A stretch of DNA of 64,000 nt from UBA830 sp036339975 (GCA_036339975.1 JAYYZV010000020.1:1-64000); one strand, 5' to 3'; counted from the first letter of the stretch, positions 7,959-17,206 are shown. A program made the numbers and translations. The notes: generated from the letters alone by a model not told the origin.

Positions 7959-9104
7959 TTAGTTCGTGCCGACACTCATCAGGCGGGCGAGCCATAACGC
8001 GGTTACACCACCGGCCGCTGACAATAATATCATCGTATAAAATGCGTTGCCGCCGTATCCTTCGTAAAGCCAACCCGTCACCAACATCATTAACCCCATA
8101 ATCAGGCCAATGGCAAAGCCCGAATATAGGCTTTGCGCTGAGGCGGACATTTGTTCGGGTACGGTTTGGAGCATGTGATGTATTGCTGCCAGATGTGCTG
8201 CACCAAAAGTTAGGCCATGCAGCCACTGGGTCGCGATTAGGATCGTCAGGTCGGTAGTGCTGGCGAGGATCGTCCAGCGCAAGCCTCCTGCCATAGCGGC
8301 TATCCACATCAGCTTGATAGGGCTAAGCCGCGCAACCACGGCGCCTGAAAACGCGAACAGGATTATCTCGGCGGCTACTCCCTCGGCCCAAAGGGCGCCG
8401 ATTAAGTAGTCTGATATGCCCGCCGTCCGCCAATGAATTGTTCCGAAGACGTATAGAACAGCGTGACTAGATTGGAGCAGACTGACGGCAGCGATGAATA
8501 CAACAAATTGCTTCTGGCGCATCAGCGCAAAGGCAGGGATGCGGACGTCGGAAATTTTTCCGGAAATCCGGGCTGGCCTACCTGGTAAACCAAGAGCCGC
8601 GACGAATGCTGCTATCATCGCGGCCACGATCATCCAAAGGATCGCGGCATCTCCGGTTCTTTCAATCACCCAGCCGCCGGCGTAGGCGGCTAGAATAAAA
8701 GTTATAGACCCCCAGAGACGTGCCTGGCCGTAATCAAAGCCGTGCTCGACTGAGGCGCGCGATGCCATGTTTTCACCCAGAGGAATCAGCGCCATGAACA
8801 TGGCGCTTGCCACCAAGTTAACGGAGAACAGCATCCAGAAACCATCGGCAATACCGAACAGCCCGTAAGTGATCAGCCCGCCGCCAGCAGAAATCAATAT
8901 GATTTTCTTATGGGCACCTGACCGGTCCGCAAAATGGGCGATAAAGGGATTCGCGAAGGCTCGTATCCAAACGCCTACTGACAGGATGACGCTGATTTCT
9001 GTGGCATCAAGCCCGCGAAATTTAAGCCACGCAGGCCAAAAGGGTAAGTGAATGCCAACGGCAAGAAAAATGGCGGCATAATATAGGGAAAACCGTTTAG
9101 CCAT
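7959..9104 (-). CDS. MFS transporter of the 3-phenylpropionate (HcaT-like) type
   Basis: A 381-residue permease with about 12 membrane segments. The N-terminus, with LYYAAIFLAVGIHLPFWPAW then LKFRGLDATEISVILSV and NPFIAHFADRSGAHKK, is typical of the PPP/MFS_1_like group that includes HcaT and relatives such as nucleoside transporters; FADR is the usual loop 2-3 motif region. The substrate is probably a small aromatic or other weak acid (inference). The gene is transcribed away from the ThDP-enzyme catabolic run that starts at 9307; the shared 200-bp region could control both. ATG at 9104 is the only reasonable start. Confidence 0.82.
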   Translation of the reverse strand: MAKRFSLYYAAIFLAVGIHLPFWPAWLKFRGLDATEISVILSVGVWIRAFANPFIAHFADRSGAHKKIILISAGGGLITYGLFGIADGFWMLFSVNLVASAMFMALIPLGENMASRASVEHGFDYGQARLWGSITFILAAYAGGWVIERTGDAAILWMIVAAMIAAFVAALGLPGRPARISGKISDVRIPAFALMRQKQFVVFIAAVSLLQSSHAVLYVFGTIHWRTAGISDYLIGALWAEGVAAEIILFAFSGAVVARLSPIKLMWIAAMAGGLRWTILASTTDLTILIATQWLHGLTFGAAHLAAIHHMLQTVPEQMSASAQSLYSGFAIGLIMGLMMLVTGWLYEGYGGNAFYTMILLSAAGGVTALWLARLMSVGTN

Positions 9105-9306
9105 GATGGATCAGGTGTAGCATGCAGCCGTCAAATCGATATCGCTATTCATAGCAAAAATGTTACAGCGGAATAGTGCTTCCGGTCGGCTTCGGATTAA
9201 TTTATTCGTATCTTATCTAATACCTTATATCTTTCCTGCACCTAGCCTAGATCGGCAGCGTCGTCCATGCTATCGGACAGAAACAAAAAACGGATGAGAG
9301 GCAGAC

Positions 9307-11058
9307 ATGTCAGCCAAGACGATTAATGTCGGTAGTGTCGCGGAGGCTTACCTTACGGTACTTAAGGATCGGGAAGTTGACTATCTGTTCGGTAATGCCG
9401 GTACCGATTTTCCGTCGATTATCGAAGGCCTCTCCAAATCCCTGACCGGTGAGGGCGTTGCGCCTACTCCGGTGACCGTTCCGCATGAAAATCTCGGGGT
9501 CGCGATGGCCCACGGGTACTATATAGCGACGGGTCGATTGGCGGCGGTAATGGTGCACGTGAACGTCGGGACCGCTAACGCGATTTGTGGCATCATGAAT
9601 GCTGCCCGCGAGAACGTTCCCATTCTTATGACGTCGGGTCGGACTCCTCTGACCGAGGAAGGTTTTGAAGGTTCCCGATCGCTGTTTATTCACTGGGGCC
9701 AAGAGATGTTTGATCAGGCATCTACGTTGCGGGAAATGGTTAAGTGGGATTATGAACTCCGCAACGCTAAACAGGTTGAAACCATTGTCGATCGCGCCGT
9801 CAATGTAGCTATGACAGAGCCCCGCGGCCCGGTCTACCTGTCGCTGCCGCGTGAAATCCTTGCCGAGAACCCGGGTGAATTCACCTACCAGTCGCCGTCT
9901 CGCCGCGTCGCAGCCCGAGGCGCTGCTGCCGACCCCTCTGCACTTGACGAGGCGGCGGAAATCCTCGCATCTGCAGAAAACCCTTTGATCATTACGGCTA
10001 GTATGGGCCAGAACCGCGCAGCAGTGCCAAGGCTGGAATCCCTCGCCGAGAGGTTTGCGCTCCCCGTAATTACCTACCGGCCTCGCTACGTGAACATCTC
10101 ATCCGACCATCCAATGCATATTGGGTATGAGCCGGGTGCGTATCTGCCCAATGTAGATGCGGTGTTAGTACTAGATTGCGACGTGCCTTGGATTCCATCT
10201 CTTCACAAATTGAACCCGGATGCGAAGGTCGTGCATCTTGGTGTCGACCCGCTCTATGAGAACTATCCGGTACGCGGCTTTCCTTGTGATCTCGGTATTC
10301 GCGGCAGTGCTGTTACCGCCTTGCCGCAACTTGAGGAAGCCATGGCGACCCGAGAAAAATCTGCCAAGAATAGGATAGACACACGACGGAAAAAGATTCT
10401 GTCCATCAAGGCGGATCAGGCTGCTGCAAGTCAGGCACGTGTTGAAAAAATTGCCTCCGGTGGGGGTGCCATGGATACCGCTTGGGTGGCGCATTGCCTT
10501 AGCCAACTTAAGGAGGAGGACGATATATTGGTATCCGAGTCGCAGCTGGCGCTGGCTAATCTTGGACTGCGAAAACCGGGAACATTCTTTGGAACCGGCC
10601 CTGCTGGCGGCCTCGGCTGGGGTCTGGGCGCTGGACTCGGCGTAAAACTTGGTCAGAAGGAAAAGCGAATCTGGAACGTAGTTGGCGATGGGTCTTATAT
10701 GTTCGGTAATCCGACGCCTGCACATTTCGTGTCGGCCGCATATGATTTGCCGGTACTTACCGTAATTATGAACAACAAAATGTGGGGGTCCGTTCGCAAG
10801 GCGACACTCGGTCTCTATCCCGAGGGGGCGGCTTCCAGCGCAAATCAGGCGCCACTGACCTATCTCGACCCGGCGCCGGAATACCATAAGGTCGTTGAGG
10901 CTTCTGATGGCTATGGAGAAGAGGTAAAGGACCCCGGCGAACTGCCCGCGGCTCTTGAGCGGGGGATCAAGGCGGTCGACGTCGAGGGGAGGACTGCGGT
11001 CATCAACGTCCACACAACGTATGACGATTTGGCCGCTAAGGCTGATGCGGTTCGCTGA
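9307..11058 (+). CDS. Thiamine-diphosphate-dependent enzyme (acetolactate synthase/benzoylformate decarboxylase-like)
   Basis: A 583-residue ThDP enzyme with the usual Pyr, central and PP domains. The cofactor-activating glutamate is E61 in VPHENLGVAMAHGY; the ThDP/Mg site is GDGSYMFGNPTPAHF, with the paired NN about 30 residues later (IMNNKMWGSV). The central domain lacks an obvious FAD-binding landmark and no acetolactate synthase small subunit (ilvN) is next to it, so a 2-keto acid decarboxylase or carboligase of a catabolic pathway is more likely than isoleucine/valine synthesis. Its stop overlaps the start of the following CoA-ligase-like gene (TGATG), so the two proteins are made together and may act in sequence. 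Upstream SD-like GAGAGGCAG supports ATG at 9307. Confidence 0.88.
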   Translation: MSAKTINVGSVAEAYLTVLKDREVDYLFGNAGTDFPSIIEGLSKSLTGEGVAPTPVTVPHENLGVAMAHGYYIATGRLAAVMVHVNVGTANAICGIMNAARENVPILMTSGRTPLTEEGFEGSRSLFIHWGQEMFDQASTLREMVKWDYELRNAKQVETIVDRAVNVAMTEPRGPVYLSLPREILAENPGEFTYQSPSRRVAARGAAADPSALDEAAEILASAENPLIITASMGQNRAAVPRLESLAERFALPVITYRPRYVNISSDHPMHIGYEPGAYLPNVDAVLVLDCDVPWIPSLHKLNPDAKVVHLGVDPLYENYPVRGFPCDLGIRGSAVTALPQLEEAMATREKSAKNRIDTRRKKILSIKADQAAASQARVEKIASGGGAMDTAWVAHCLSQLKEEDDILVSESQLALANLGLRKPGTFFGTGPAGGLGWGLGAGLGVKLGQKEKRIWNVVGDGSYMFGNPTPAHFVSAAYDLPVLTVIMNNKMWGSVRKATLGLYPEGAASSANQAPLTYLDPAPEYHKVVEASDGYGEEVKDPGELPAALERGIKAVDVEGRTAVINVHTTYDDLAAKADAVR

Positions 11059-12230
11059 TGTCTTTTCCGGCCGGTGCACTTAATGCGCAGTTAGATAAAC
11101 TCACTACGCATCCCTTCTACAAGGGCCGGGTGCCTTCGTTTGTCTCTGACGCCGAAGAATTTGCTGCCAACGTCCCGCTGATGGGTAGGTCCGATCTTGT
11201 TGCCGAAATGACTAAGTCCGGCTACGGCGCATTCGGAGGGAGCGACCCGGTCCGTATTAATTTGAGCCCAATGGGATCATCGCTGATACCCGCTATGCAA
11301 ACGGCGGGAGATGTCGCTAACTTGATTACTGCGGCGCGTTCGCACCTTGACGCTTGCGGAATAGGGCCTGGCGACGTATGCGCGGTGACTTTCGGCTATC
11401 ATATGTTCGTAGCCGGGTTGTTTTATCAATCGCAAATGGAAGCACATGGCGTAGCCTGCATTCCGATCGGCCCCGGAGAGGCTGAGCGAACTGTCGAAAT
11501 CTGCGCCCAGCATAATGTTACGGTGTTAGCCGGTAACCCGTCTTTTGCGTTAAAACTAATTGAGGCAGGACTTAAGGCCCCCAAGGTATTCTTCGCTGGT
11601 GGCGAGGCATTTACTGGAAATCCAACGCTGTATGGGGCAGTGAGGTCGGCGATGCCAGACACGATGCTGGTAGATTCGTTCTCACTGTCTGAGTTTCTGC
11701 CTGTCGCGCGCACATTTCCCCAGGGCGAAGGAGTGCATATTTTTGATGAACTGGTCTATGCGGAAGTGATTGACCCGAGCACAGGCGAACCTGTCGTCGA
11801 TGGTGAAAGGGGTGAACTGGTGCTGACGCATTTGAAAAAGGAGGCGCAGCCCTTATTGAGGTACCGCACTGGCGATTTGACCGTGCGACAGACCACGGCG
11901 CCGCTTCATGGCCGTACGGTCAATTTGCCGCGTGTTGTGTTTGGCCGCACAGATGACATGGTCAAGGTCAAAGGCGTCAAGGTATATCCGTCGGAAATTC
12001 GCAGCGTATTGTTGGGTATAGACGGTCCTACGGGCAGCTACCGCCTGACGGTGTCAGCTAGGGAAGGTGGTGGCGACCGCCTCACACTGGCTCTGGAGGG
12101 CGCCGGTAGTGATGACGTTAAGGAAGAAATTGCCCGTCGGTTCAGGAGCCAAACATTGATTTCTGTCGACGAAATAAAATTCGAAGAAGAAATAGAACCG
12201 GGTCCGACGGTCATCGATACCCGGGCATGA
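11058..12230 (+). CDS. Short phenylacetate-CoA-ligase-like adenylate-forming protein
   Basis: ANL-superfamily protein of 390 residues, shorter than PaaK (about 430). The C-terminal half is well preserved: YRTGDLT, then GRTDDMVKVKGVKVYPSEI, the hinge and A8 motif of the CoA-ligase family, and FAGGEAFTGN earlier on. The Ser/Thr/Gly-rich phosphate loop expected near residue 68 (SSGTTG type) reads INLSPMGSSL, which is weak, so ATP binding may be altered. It is translationally coupled to the ThDP enzyme and 18 bp before the lipoate-ligase-like gene. An acyl-CoA ligase for a product of the ThDP enzyme is the natural guess, but adenylation without CoA transfer remains possible. Confidence 0.8.
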   Translation: MSFPAGALNAQLDKLTTHPFYKGRVPSFVSDAEEFAANVPLMGRSDLVAEMTKSGYGAFGGSDPVRINLSPMGSSLIPAMQTAGDVANLITAARSHLDACGIGPGDVCAVTFGYHMFVAGLFYQSQMEAHGVACIPIGPGEAERTVEICAQHNVTVLAGNPSFALKLIEAGLKAPKVFFAGGEAFTGNPTLYGAVRSAMPDTMLVDSFSLSEFLPVARTFPQGEGVHIFDELVYAEVIDPSTGEPVVDGERGELVLTHLKKEAQPLLRYRTGDLTVRQTTAPLHGRTVNLPRVVFGRTDDMVKVKGVKVYPSEIRSVLLGIDGPTGSYRLTVSAREGGGDRLTLALEGAGSDDVKEEIARRFRSQTLISVDEIKFEEEIEPGPTVIDTRA

Positions 12231-12248
12231 ATAACTAGGAAAAACATT

Positions 12249-13358
12249 ATGAGCGAGTCTAAGTGGCGTCTGATTGTTGACAGAAATTCCTATGCCGATT
12301 TTTCGGTGTCCGTTTCACCCGCCGTGGAGAGGGCTGTTGTGACTGGCGACGTGCCACCAACCATTTTTCTCAACATCTTCGATCAGGACTCGATCACCAT
12401 CGGCGTAAACGAAGACCCGGAGCAGGTCTTGGACCTAAACTTCTGCCGTGACAACAATATTGATTTCAGGCGTCGGGTGAACGGCGGCGGCGCGATCTAT
12501 ACCGGCACGGGGTCTGCCTTCATGGTTTACTTCGTGCCAACATCTCATCCCGATGTACCCGAAACGACGGCGGAGGCGTTTCCGAAAATTTTAACGGCAT
12601 TCGCTGAAACCCTGACCGAACAGTTCGGTTTTCCAGCCCAATATCGCCCGCTAAACGATGTACAAGTTGAAGGCCGTAAACTGGTACCTACTTCGCTAAA
12701 AATCGAGAACGGGGTGATGACGTTCCGTTTCGTTGTGAATGTAAAGGAAATGAATACCGAGATCGCCGGGGCGGCGATGCCGATGCCGCCCGAAAAGGTG
12801 CAGGACAAGGTGCACAAGGACCTTCAGTCGCGCTTCACCTGCCTAGAACGTGAAGCAGGCTGCGCAATTTCGGCTGAGGACCTAGAACAAATGGCGCGCG
12901 CCGCCGTTGCCCATGCTTTCAGCGGTACTGAGCTCGAATTTGGTGGATTGACAGATGTGGAACGCAAATACGCCGAAGAATTCCGCGCTGAGTACGATAA
13001 TGACGGATGGTTGTTCGGAAAATCTGAACGCAACCGGTTTCGCTCCAATATGCAGGCCGGTGATACCGTGGGGTACGGTCGAGAAAAGGCGGTCGGTGGC
13101 ATGTTATGGGCAACACTCGCTGTCCGCGATGGCAAGATTTTTCATGCCATCTTGAATGGCGACTGGCACCCACGTCCGATAGATGCCGTGGGCTGGCTGG
13201 AAGATGCTTTGGTAGGTGTTGATGCGACTGAAGACGCGGTGCGCGACGCGGTGACATCCTTCATGGCACGGGATGACGTGGAATTCGCAAGCGTCGAAAT
13301 CGCCAATCTGATGGCGGCGTTTGGAAAAGCGCTGTCAGCCCAGAAACGGGTCGGTTGA
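12249..13358 (+). CDS. Lipoate-protein-ligase-like (LplA/BPL fold) protein
   Basis: A 369-residue protein of the biotin/lipoate protein ligase fold. The signature RRVNGGGAIYTG (about 75-86) is the lipoate/ATP-binding loop, and EGRKLVPTSLK (about 141-151) carries the expected catalytic Lys (K144), although the flanking residues (family: GRKISGSAQ) differ. The extended C-terminal part (about 240-369) looks like an accessory domain comparable to that of LplA. A role in attaching lipoate to an E2 or H protein is the standard reading. Its place inside a catabolic operon with a ThDP enzyme and a CoA ligase could instead mean another acyl substrate. Upstream AGGAAAAAC supports the ATG. Confidence 0.8.
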   Translation: MSESKWRLIVDRNSYADFSVSVSPAVERAVVTGDVPPTIFLNIFDQDSITIGVNEDPEQVLDLNFCRDNNIDFRRRVNGGGAIYTGTGSAFMVYFVPTSHPDVPETTAEAFPKILTAFAETLTEQFGFPAQYRPLNDVQVEGRKLVPTSLKIENGVMTFRFVVNVKEMNTEIAGAAMPMPPEKVQDKVHKDLQSRFTCLEREAGCAISAEDLEQMARAAVAHAFSGTELEFGGLTDVERKYAEEFRAEYDNDGWLFGKSERNRFRSNMQAGDTVGYGREKAVGGMLWATLAVRDGKIFHAILNGDWHPRPIDAVGWLEDALVGVDATEDAVRDAVTSFMARDDVEFASVEIANLMAAFGKALSAQKRVG

Positions 13359-13740
13359 CCTGAACCCGGGTGCTCTTTCTGCCGATGGCGGCGCCTATCT
13401 TCTGTATTTCAGTGTACGAGAACCGGTCGTCCTGCCTATTTTACGGCTGAACAACCCTTCGCTTGATTGCGGCACGTATGTATATGCCGGTAGCGCCTAC
13501 GGTCCCGGCGGAATCCGGGCCCGGGTGTCCCGCCATCTTCGCATCGAAAAGAAGCCTCATTGGCATGTGGATTATCTTAGTACCTGTGTCGCCTGTGCCC
13601 GCGTCGAGGTGTTTCCCGGCGGCAACGAGTGCGACTTGGTCTTGGATCTCCTCCGCTTGGGTGGGGACACCCCAATTTCAGCATACGGCAGCACGGACTG
13701 CAAATTCTGCGAGGCGCATCTCGTTCGCCTTGCCGGTTGA
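13321..13740 (+). CDS. DUF123 (GIY-YIG-like) protein
   Basis: Small protein of about 130 residues from the DUF123 branch of the GIY-YIG nuclease superfamily. Visible are CGTYVYAGSAYGPGGIRARV (G-x-Y-x-Y-x-G-S-A-x-G-x-G-G-x-x-A-R), an HWHVDYL segment, and GSTDCKFCEAHL near the end, a C-x-x-C-x-x-H-like pattern common in the family. The only usual initiator in frame is TTG at 13321, which lies 38 bp inside the lipoate-ligase-like gene; CTG at 13360 is an alternative. No nuclease function has been shown for this branch as far as I know. The overlap suggests it is translated with the upstream gene. Confidence 0.75.
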   Translation: MEKRCQPRNGSVDLNPGALSADGGAYLLYFSVREPVVLPILRLNNPSLDCGTYVYAGSAYGPGGIRARVSRHLRIEKKPHWHVDYLSTCVACARVEVFPGGNECDLVLDLLRLGGDTPISAYGSTDCKFCEAHLVRLAG

Positions 13741-13788
13741 TAGCAAAACGGCAATAGTGCCGCCGGGACAAACAGGGAAAGTGAGTAG

Positions 13789-14559
13789 ATGGGTGCCGTA
13801 AATATATACTGTCGGGATGACGGCGTCGCGCGTATTGCGATTAATCGGCCCGACAAGCGAAACGCGCTGAACGACGAAGTCAGGTCCACTCTGATCGCCG
13901 AACTTCCGGGTCTGCTGCGCGACGAAGCGGTGCACGCACTGGTCCTTACTGGCGAAGGCGGACATTTCTGCGCTGGCGGTGATATTGGGAGTATGAAAGG
14001 ACTCGATTCTAGGGGTGCCCGGGCTCGGATGAAAGACAATCACACGATCGTTCGTCTGATCGCAGAGTCCGAAAAGCCGATAGTGACGGCTATCGAGGGG
14101 TTCGCCGTTGGTGCCGGCGCCGGGTTGGCCATGCTCGGCGATACGGCGGTTGTGGCCGAAGGTGGTACTATTGGGTTTCCCTTCTTCCGCGTCGGCTTGA
14201 TTCCAGATTACGGTATTCTCCATACGCTGCCGCGCCGTTCGGGCGGCGCCAAGGCCCGGCAACTTTTACTTTACGCGCAGATGGTGAAGGCGCCTGATGC
14301 CGTGCGGTGGGGACTGGCAGACGAACTGGTTCCCGACGGCAAGGCCGAGGAAACCGCTATTGAGCGGGCTTTATCCTTGGCGCAGATGCCGCCCTTCGCC
14401 TTTGCCATTGCTAAGCAACAGCTTGGTTTGGCACCAGTGAAATTGGATGAAGCACTTGAAATGGAAGCGCTGGCACAGGCAGGGTGTTTCGGTGCTGATG
14501 AATTTCTCGAAGGGTCGGCCGCATTTCTAGAAAAGCGTAGCCCCGTGTTTCGGAAATAA
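13789..14559 (+). CDS. Enoyl-CoA hydratase/isomerase family protein
   Basis: Crotonase-fold protein of 256 residues, cytosolic. The N-terminal beta-strands are followed by RPDKRNALND, the oxyanion-hole stretch GEGGHFCAGGDIG (about 57-69) and IEGFAVGAGAGLAMLGD (about 103-119) that forms the second oxyanion NH. The usual catalytic glutamates of classical hydratases are not obvious in GFPFFRVGLIPD, so it could be an isomerase, hydratase or thioesterase-type crotonase. It stands 48 bp after the DUF123 gene and 3 bp before the NMO-like gene, within the CoA-centred operon. Start ATG at 13789 is preceded by GGGAAAGTG. Confidence 0.88.
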   Translation: MGAVNIYCRDDGVARIAINRPDKRNALNDEVRSTLIAELPGLLRDEAVHALVLTGEGGHFCAGGDIGSMKGLDSRGARARMKDNHTIVRLIAESEKPIVTAIEGFAVGAGAGLAMLGDTAVVAEGGTIGFPFFRVGLIPDYGILHTLPRRSGGAKARQLLLYAQMVKAPDAVRWGLADELVPDGKAEETAIERALSLAQMPPFAFAIAKQQLGLAPVKLDEALEMEALAQAGCFGADEFLEGSAAFLEKRSPVFRK

Positions 14560-14562
14560 CCG

Positions 14563-15546
14563 ATGTTTCCTCAAAAGTTTCGTACGCGGATTACCGACTT
14601 GTTCGGGATTCAGCATCCCATCGTCTGCGGCGGAATGATGTGGTTGGCGGACGCCGAATATGTGTCTGCGGTTGCCCGTTCGGGTGGGATCGGTTTCATA
14701 ACGCCACGCTCCTTTCCCACGCCGGCGGACTTTCGTGAGCAAATTCGGAAGGCGCATGATCAGTCGGATGGCAAACCCTTTGGAGTTAATCTCTATATTT
14801 CCGCCCAGCCAGAGTCCAATGAGTTATTGCAGACGTTTCTGGATATTTCCATCGACGAAGGCGTGAAATTCGTCGAGACGGCAGGTTTTTCTCCCAAAGA
14901 GTTCATCCCCAAGATTAAGGATGCCGGCATAACGGTGATGCACAAGTGCACTACGGTGCGTCACGCATTGTCGGCCCAGAAAGCGGGTGTCGATGCGATT
15001 GCGATCCTTGGCGCAGAAGCTGGTGGTCATCCTGGCATGGATATGATTGGCACGATGGTGCAGGGGGCGATCGTGCCGCGAGAACTAGACGTCCCGGTCG
15101 TGCTTGCGGGCGGTATGGGTACCGGACGTCAATTGTTAGCATGTCTATCACTGGGCGCTGAAGGTATGTTGGTTGCCACACGTATGGTGGTTGCGGAAGA
15201 AATCTGGGCGCATGAAAACTATAAAAAACGTCTGGCGGAGCTGGGCCCCGATGGTACGAGGATCATCATGTCGATTTTTGGTGACAACTCGCGCGTTATC
15301 GACAATGCGTCCACCGATGCGGTGCTGGCTCTCGAGGCTGAGGGTAATACCGATTATGAGGCCTACCGTCCCCATGTGAAGGGGACTTTGCAGAGAGAAG
15401 CCTATGAGAACGGCGACTGGACCAACGGGACCATGTCCATCGGCCAGTCGGTCGCTTTTGCTGGCGATATCGAGCCCGTCGAAACAATCATCGACGGTAT
15501 TATGGAAGAGGCCACTTCCGCCCTAAATCACCTTAACACACTGTAA
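14563..15546 (+). CDS. Nitronate monooxygenase-like FMN protein (NPD family)
   Basis: FMN-dependent TIM-barrel protein of the 2-nitropropane dioxygenase/nitronate monooxygenase family, 327 residues. Visible are the N-terminal HPIVCGGMMWLADAEYVSAV, the FMN-binding GAEAGGHPGMD (about 148-158) and VVLAGGMGTGRQL (about 178-190), and GAEGMLVATRMV near residue 205. Members in CoA catabolic operons often have no nitronate activity and may be enoyl reductase or oxidase enzymes, so the substrate is left open. The gene begins 3 bp after the enoyl-CoA hydratase stop, 15 bp before the 3-hydroxyacyl-CoA dehydrogenase gene. Confidence 0.87.
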   Translation: MFPQKFRTRITDLFGIQHPIVCGGMMWLADAEYVSAVARSGGIGFITPRSFPTPADFREQIRKAHDQSDGKPFGVNLYISAQPESNELLQTFLDISIDEGVKFVETAGFSPKEFIPKIKDAGITVMHKCTTVRHALSAQKAGVDAIAILGAEAGGHPGMDMIGTMVQGAIVPRELDVPVVLAGGMGTGRQLLACLSLGAEGMLVATRMVVAEEIWAHENYKKRLAELGPDGTRIIMSIFGDNSRVIDNASTDAVLALEAEGNTDYEAYRPHVKGTLQREAYENGDWTNGTMSIGQSVAFAGDIEPVETIIDGIMEEATSALNHLNTL

Positions 15547-15561
15547 ATAAAGGAAGAAAAT

Positions 15562-17088
15562 ATGGCGCAGGATGTCAATTCTCCTGACTACACCATTGGC
15601 ATCATTGGCACCGGCACGATGGGACGTGGGATCGCGCAGATCTCCGTCGCAGGTGGTTACACGGTCAAAATGTACGATGCCCAAGAGGGCGCTGCCCGGG
15701 AGGCTAGGGAGTTTATCCACCGGATGATCAGCCGTTCTGCTGAAAAGGGTCAGATCTCTGAAGACGAGGCGGCGGCGGCAAACGGGCGCCTGAACATCGT
15801 AAATAGCTTGTCTGACTTCGGCGATTGCAGTCTTGTTATTGAGGCGATCGTCGAGAAACTAGACGTTAAGCGAGCGGTGTTTTCGGAGTTGGAAGGCATC
15901 GTTTCTGGGGATGCTATTCTTGCCTCCAATACGTCGTCGCTGTCGGTCACACAGATCGCTGCCGGATGCGAAAATCCGGAACGGGTCGCCGGCTATCACT
16001 ATTTCAATCCGGTTCCACTTCTAAAAGTTGTCGAAGTTGTTGACGGCCAGATGACAGCCCCTTGGGTTGCTGAGAAGCTGGAAGCTATAGCTCGTAAATG
16101 TGGCCACGAACCAGTGCGCACCCAGGACACACCCGGTTTTCTGGTGAACCATGCAGGGAGGGGTCTTTATACCGAAGGGGTTCGTATCTTAGCCGAGGGT
16201 ATTGCTGAGCCACATCAGGTTGATGATGTGCTTCGCGAAGGCGGGGCAAGTTTCCGCATGGGCCCATTCGAGTTGATGGACACTACCGGACTTGACGTGT
16301 CAGGTGTGGTGATGGAATCGATCTACGAGCAATTTTATCAGGAACCACGCTTCAAGCCGCAGGCTTTCGTCCGCAACCGGATGGCCGCGGGGCTACACGG
16401 TCGCAAGGTTGGGCGAGGTTTCTACAAATATGAAGACAATAGAAAAGTTGTGCCAGAAGAGGTCGCCGCGCCGACCAATCTACCGGATTGTGTGTGGGTA
16501 GGCCCCGAAGGGCATGATGGTGCAAACGCGCTGGCTGAATTCCTGAAGAAGCACGTAGAGGTAGAAACCGGCGGTAAGCCGTCTGCGAAGGCGATTTGTA
16601 TGGTTACGCCGCTCGGCACCGATGCCACGATGACTGCCATCGAGCTGGGTATTGAGGCGGAGCGAACGGTGGCAGTGGACACGCTGTTTGGGCTCGAAGG
16701 GCGACTGACCTTGATGACCACAAGCGTTACCGATGACGGAGTACGTGATTTGGCGCACGGCGCGCTGTCAGCGGATGGTGCGAAGGTGACAGTGATCCAC
16801 GATAGCCCTGGTTTCATTGCTCAGCGGGTGATTGCGACCATCGTCAATATTTCCTCTGAGATTGCGCAGATGCGTATTGCGACGCCGGAAGACATCAACA
16901 AGGCAGTTAAACTCGGTCTGGCTTATCCTCAGGGACCACTCGAGTTCGGCGATACGCTGGGTCCACAAAGAATTCATGCCATTCTATCTGCGATGTGGAA
17001 TTTTTACGGTGATCCGCGCTATCGTCCCAGCCCTTGGCTGACGCGTCGGGCGCGACTTGGTATCTCGCTTATGACGCCCGAAGCATAA
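15562..17088 (+). CDS. 3-hydroxyacyl-CoA dehydrogenase, two-domain PaaH type
   Basis: A 508-residue NAD-dependent dehydrogenase acting on 3-hydroxyacyl-CoA. The N-terminal Rossmann site IGIIGTGTMGRGIAQ (about 12-26) is followed by SNTSSLSVTQIA and the catalytic H/E pair region GYHYFNPVPLLKVVEVV. A first 3HCDH C-terminal domain begins near PGFLVNHAGRGLYTEG and a second near PGFIAQRVIATIVN, the duplicated form of phenylacetate or long hydroxyacyl-CoA dehydrogenases. Last gene of the plus-strand run starting at 9307; the good Shine-Dalgarno AAAGGAAG precedes the ATG. It gives the run a beta-oxidation-like end but no thiolase is visible in it. Confidence 0.93.
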   Translation: MAQDVNSPDYTIGIIGTGTMGRGIAQISVAGGYTVKMYDAQEGAAREAREFIHRMISRSAEKGQISEDEAAAANGRLNIVNSLSDFGDCSLVIEAIVEKLDVKRAVFSELEGIVSGDAILASNTSSLSVTQIAAGCENPERVAGYHYFNPVPLLKVVEVVDGQMTAPWVAEKLEAIARKCGHEPVRTQDTPGFLVNHAGRGLYTEGVRILAEGIAEPHQVDDVLREGGASFRMGPFELMDTTGLDVSGVVMESIYEQFYQEPRFKPQAFVRNRMAAGLHGRKVGRGFYKYEDNRKVVPEEVAAPTNLPDCVWVGPEGHDGANALAEFLKKHVEVETGGKPSAKAICMVTPLGTDATMTAIELGIEAERTVAVDTLFGLEGRLTLMTTSVTDDGVRDLAHGALSADGAKVTVIHDSPGFIAQRVIATIVNISSEIAQMRIATPEDINKAVKLGLAYPQGPLEFGDTLGPQRIHAILSAMWNFYGDPRYRPSPWLTRRARLGISLMTPEA

Positions 17089-17206
17089 TCCGTCGTATTC
17101 GGGAAGTGCCTAGTCTGCCGCGCCTAATAAATAAATCCCACGTTTTCTGGTAGCTGTTATCGGCGCCGATTGGTCGGGTTTTGTATAAGCTGCAGACCAA
17201 TATCAC

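Noticed and set aside
9307..11058. Acetolactate synthase for valine and isoleucine
   Set aside because: No ilvN-like regulatory subunit or ilvC next to it; context is catabolic and CoA-linked.
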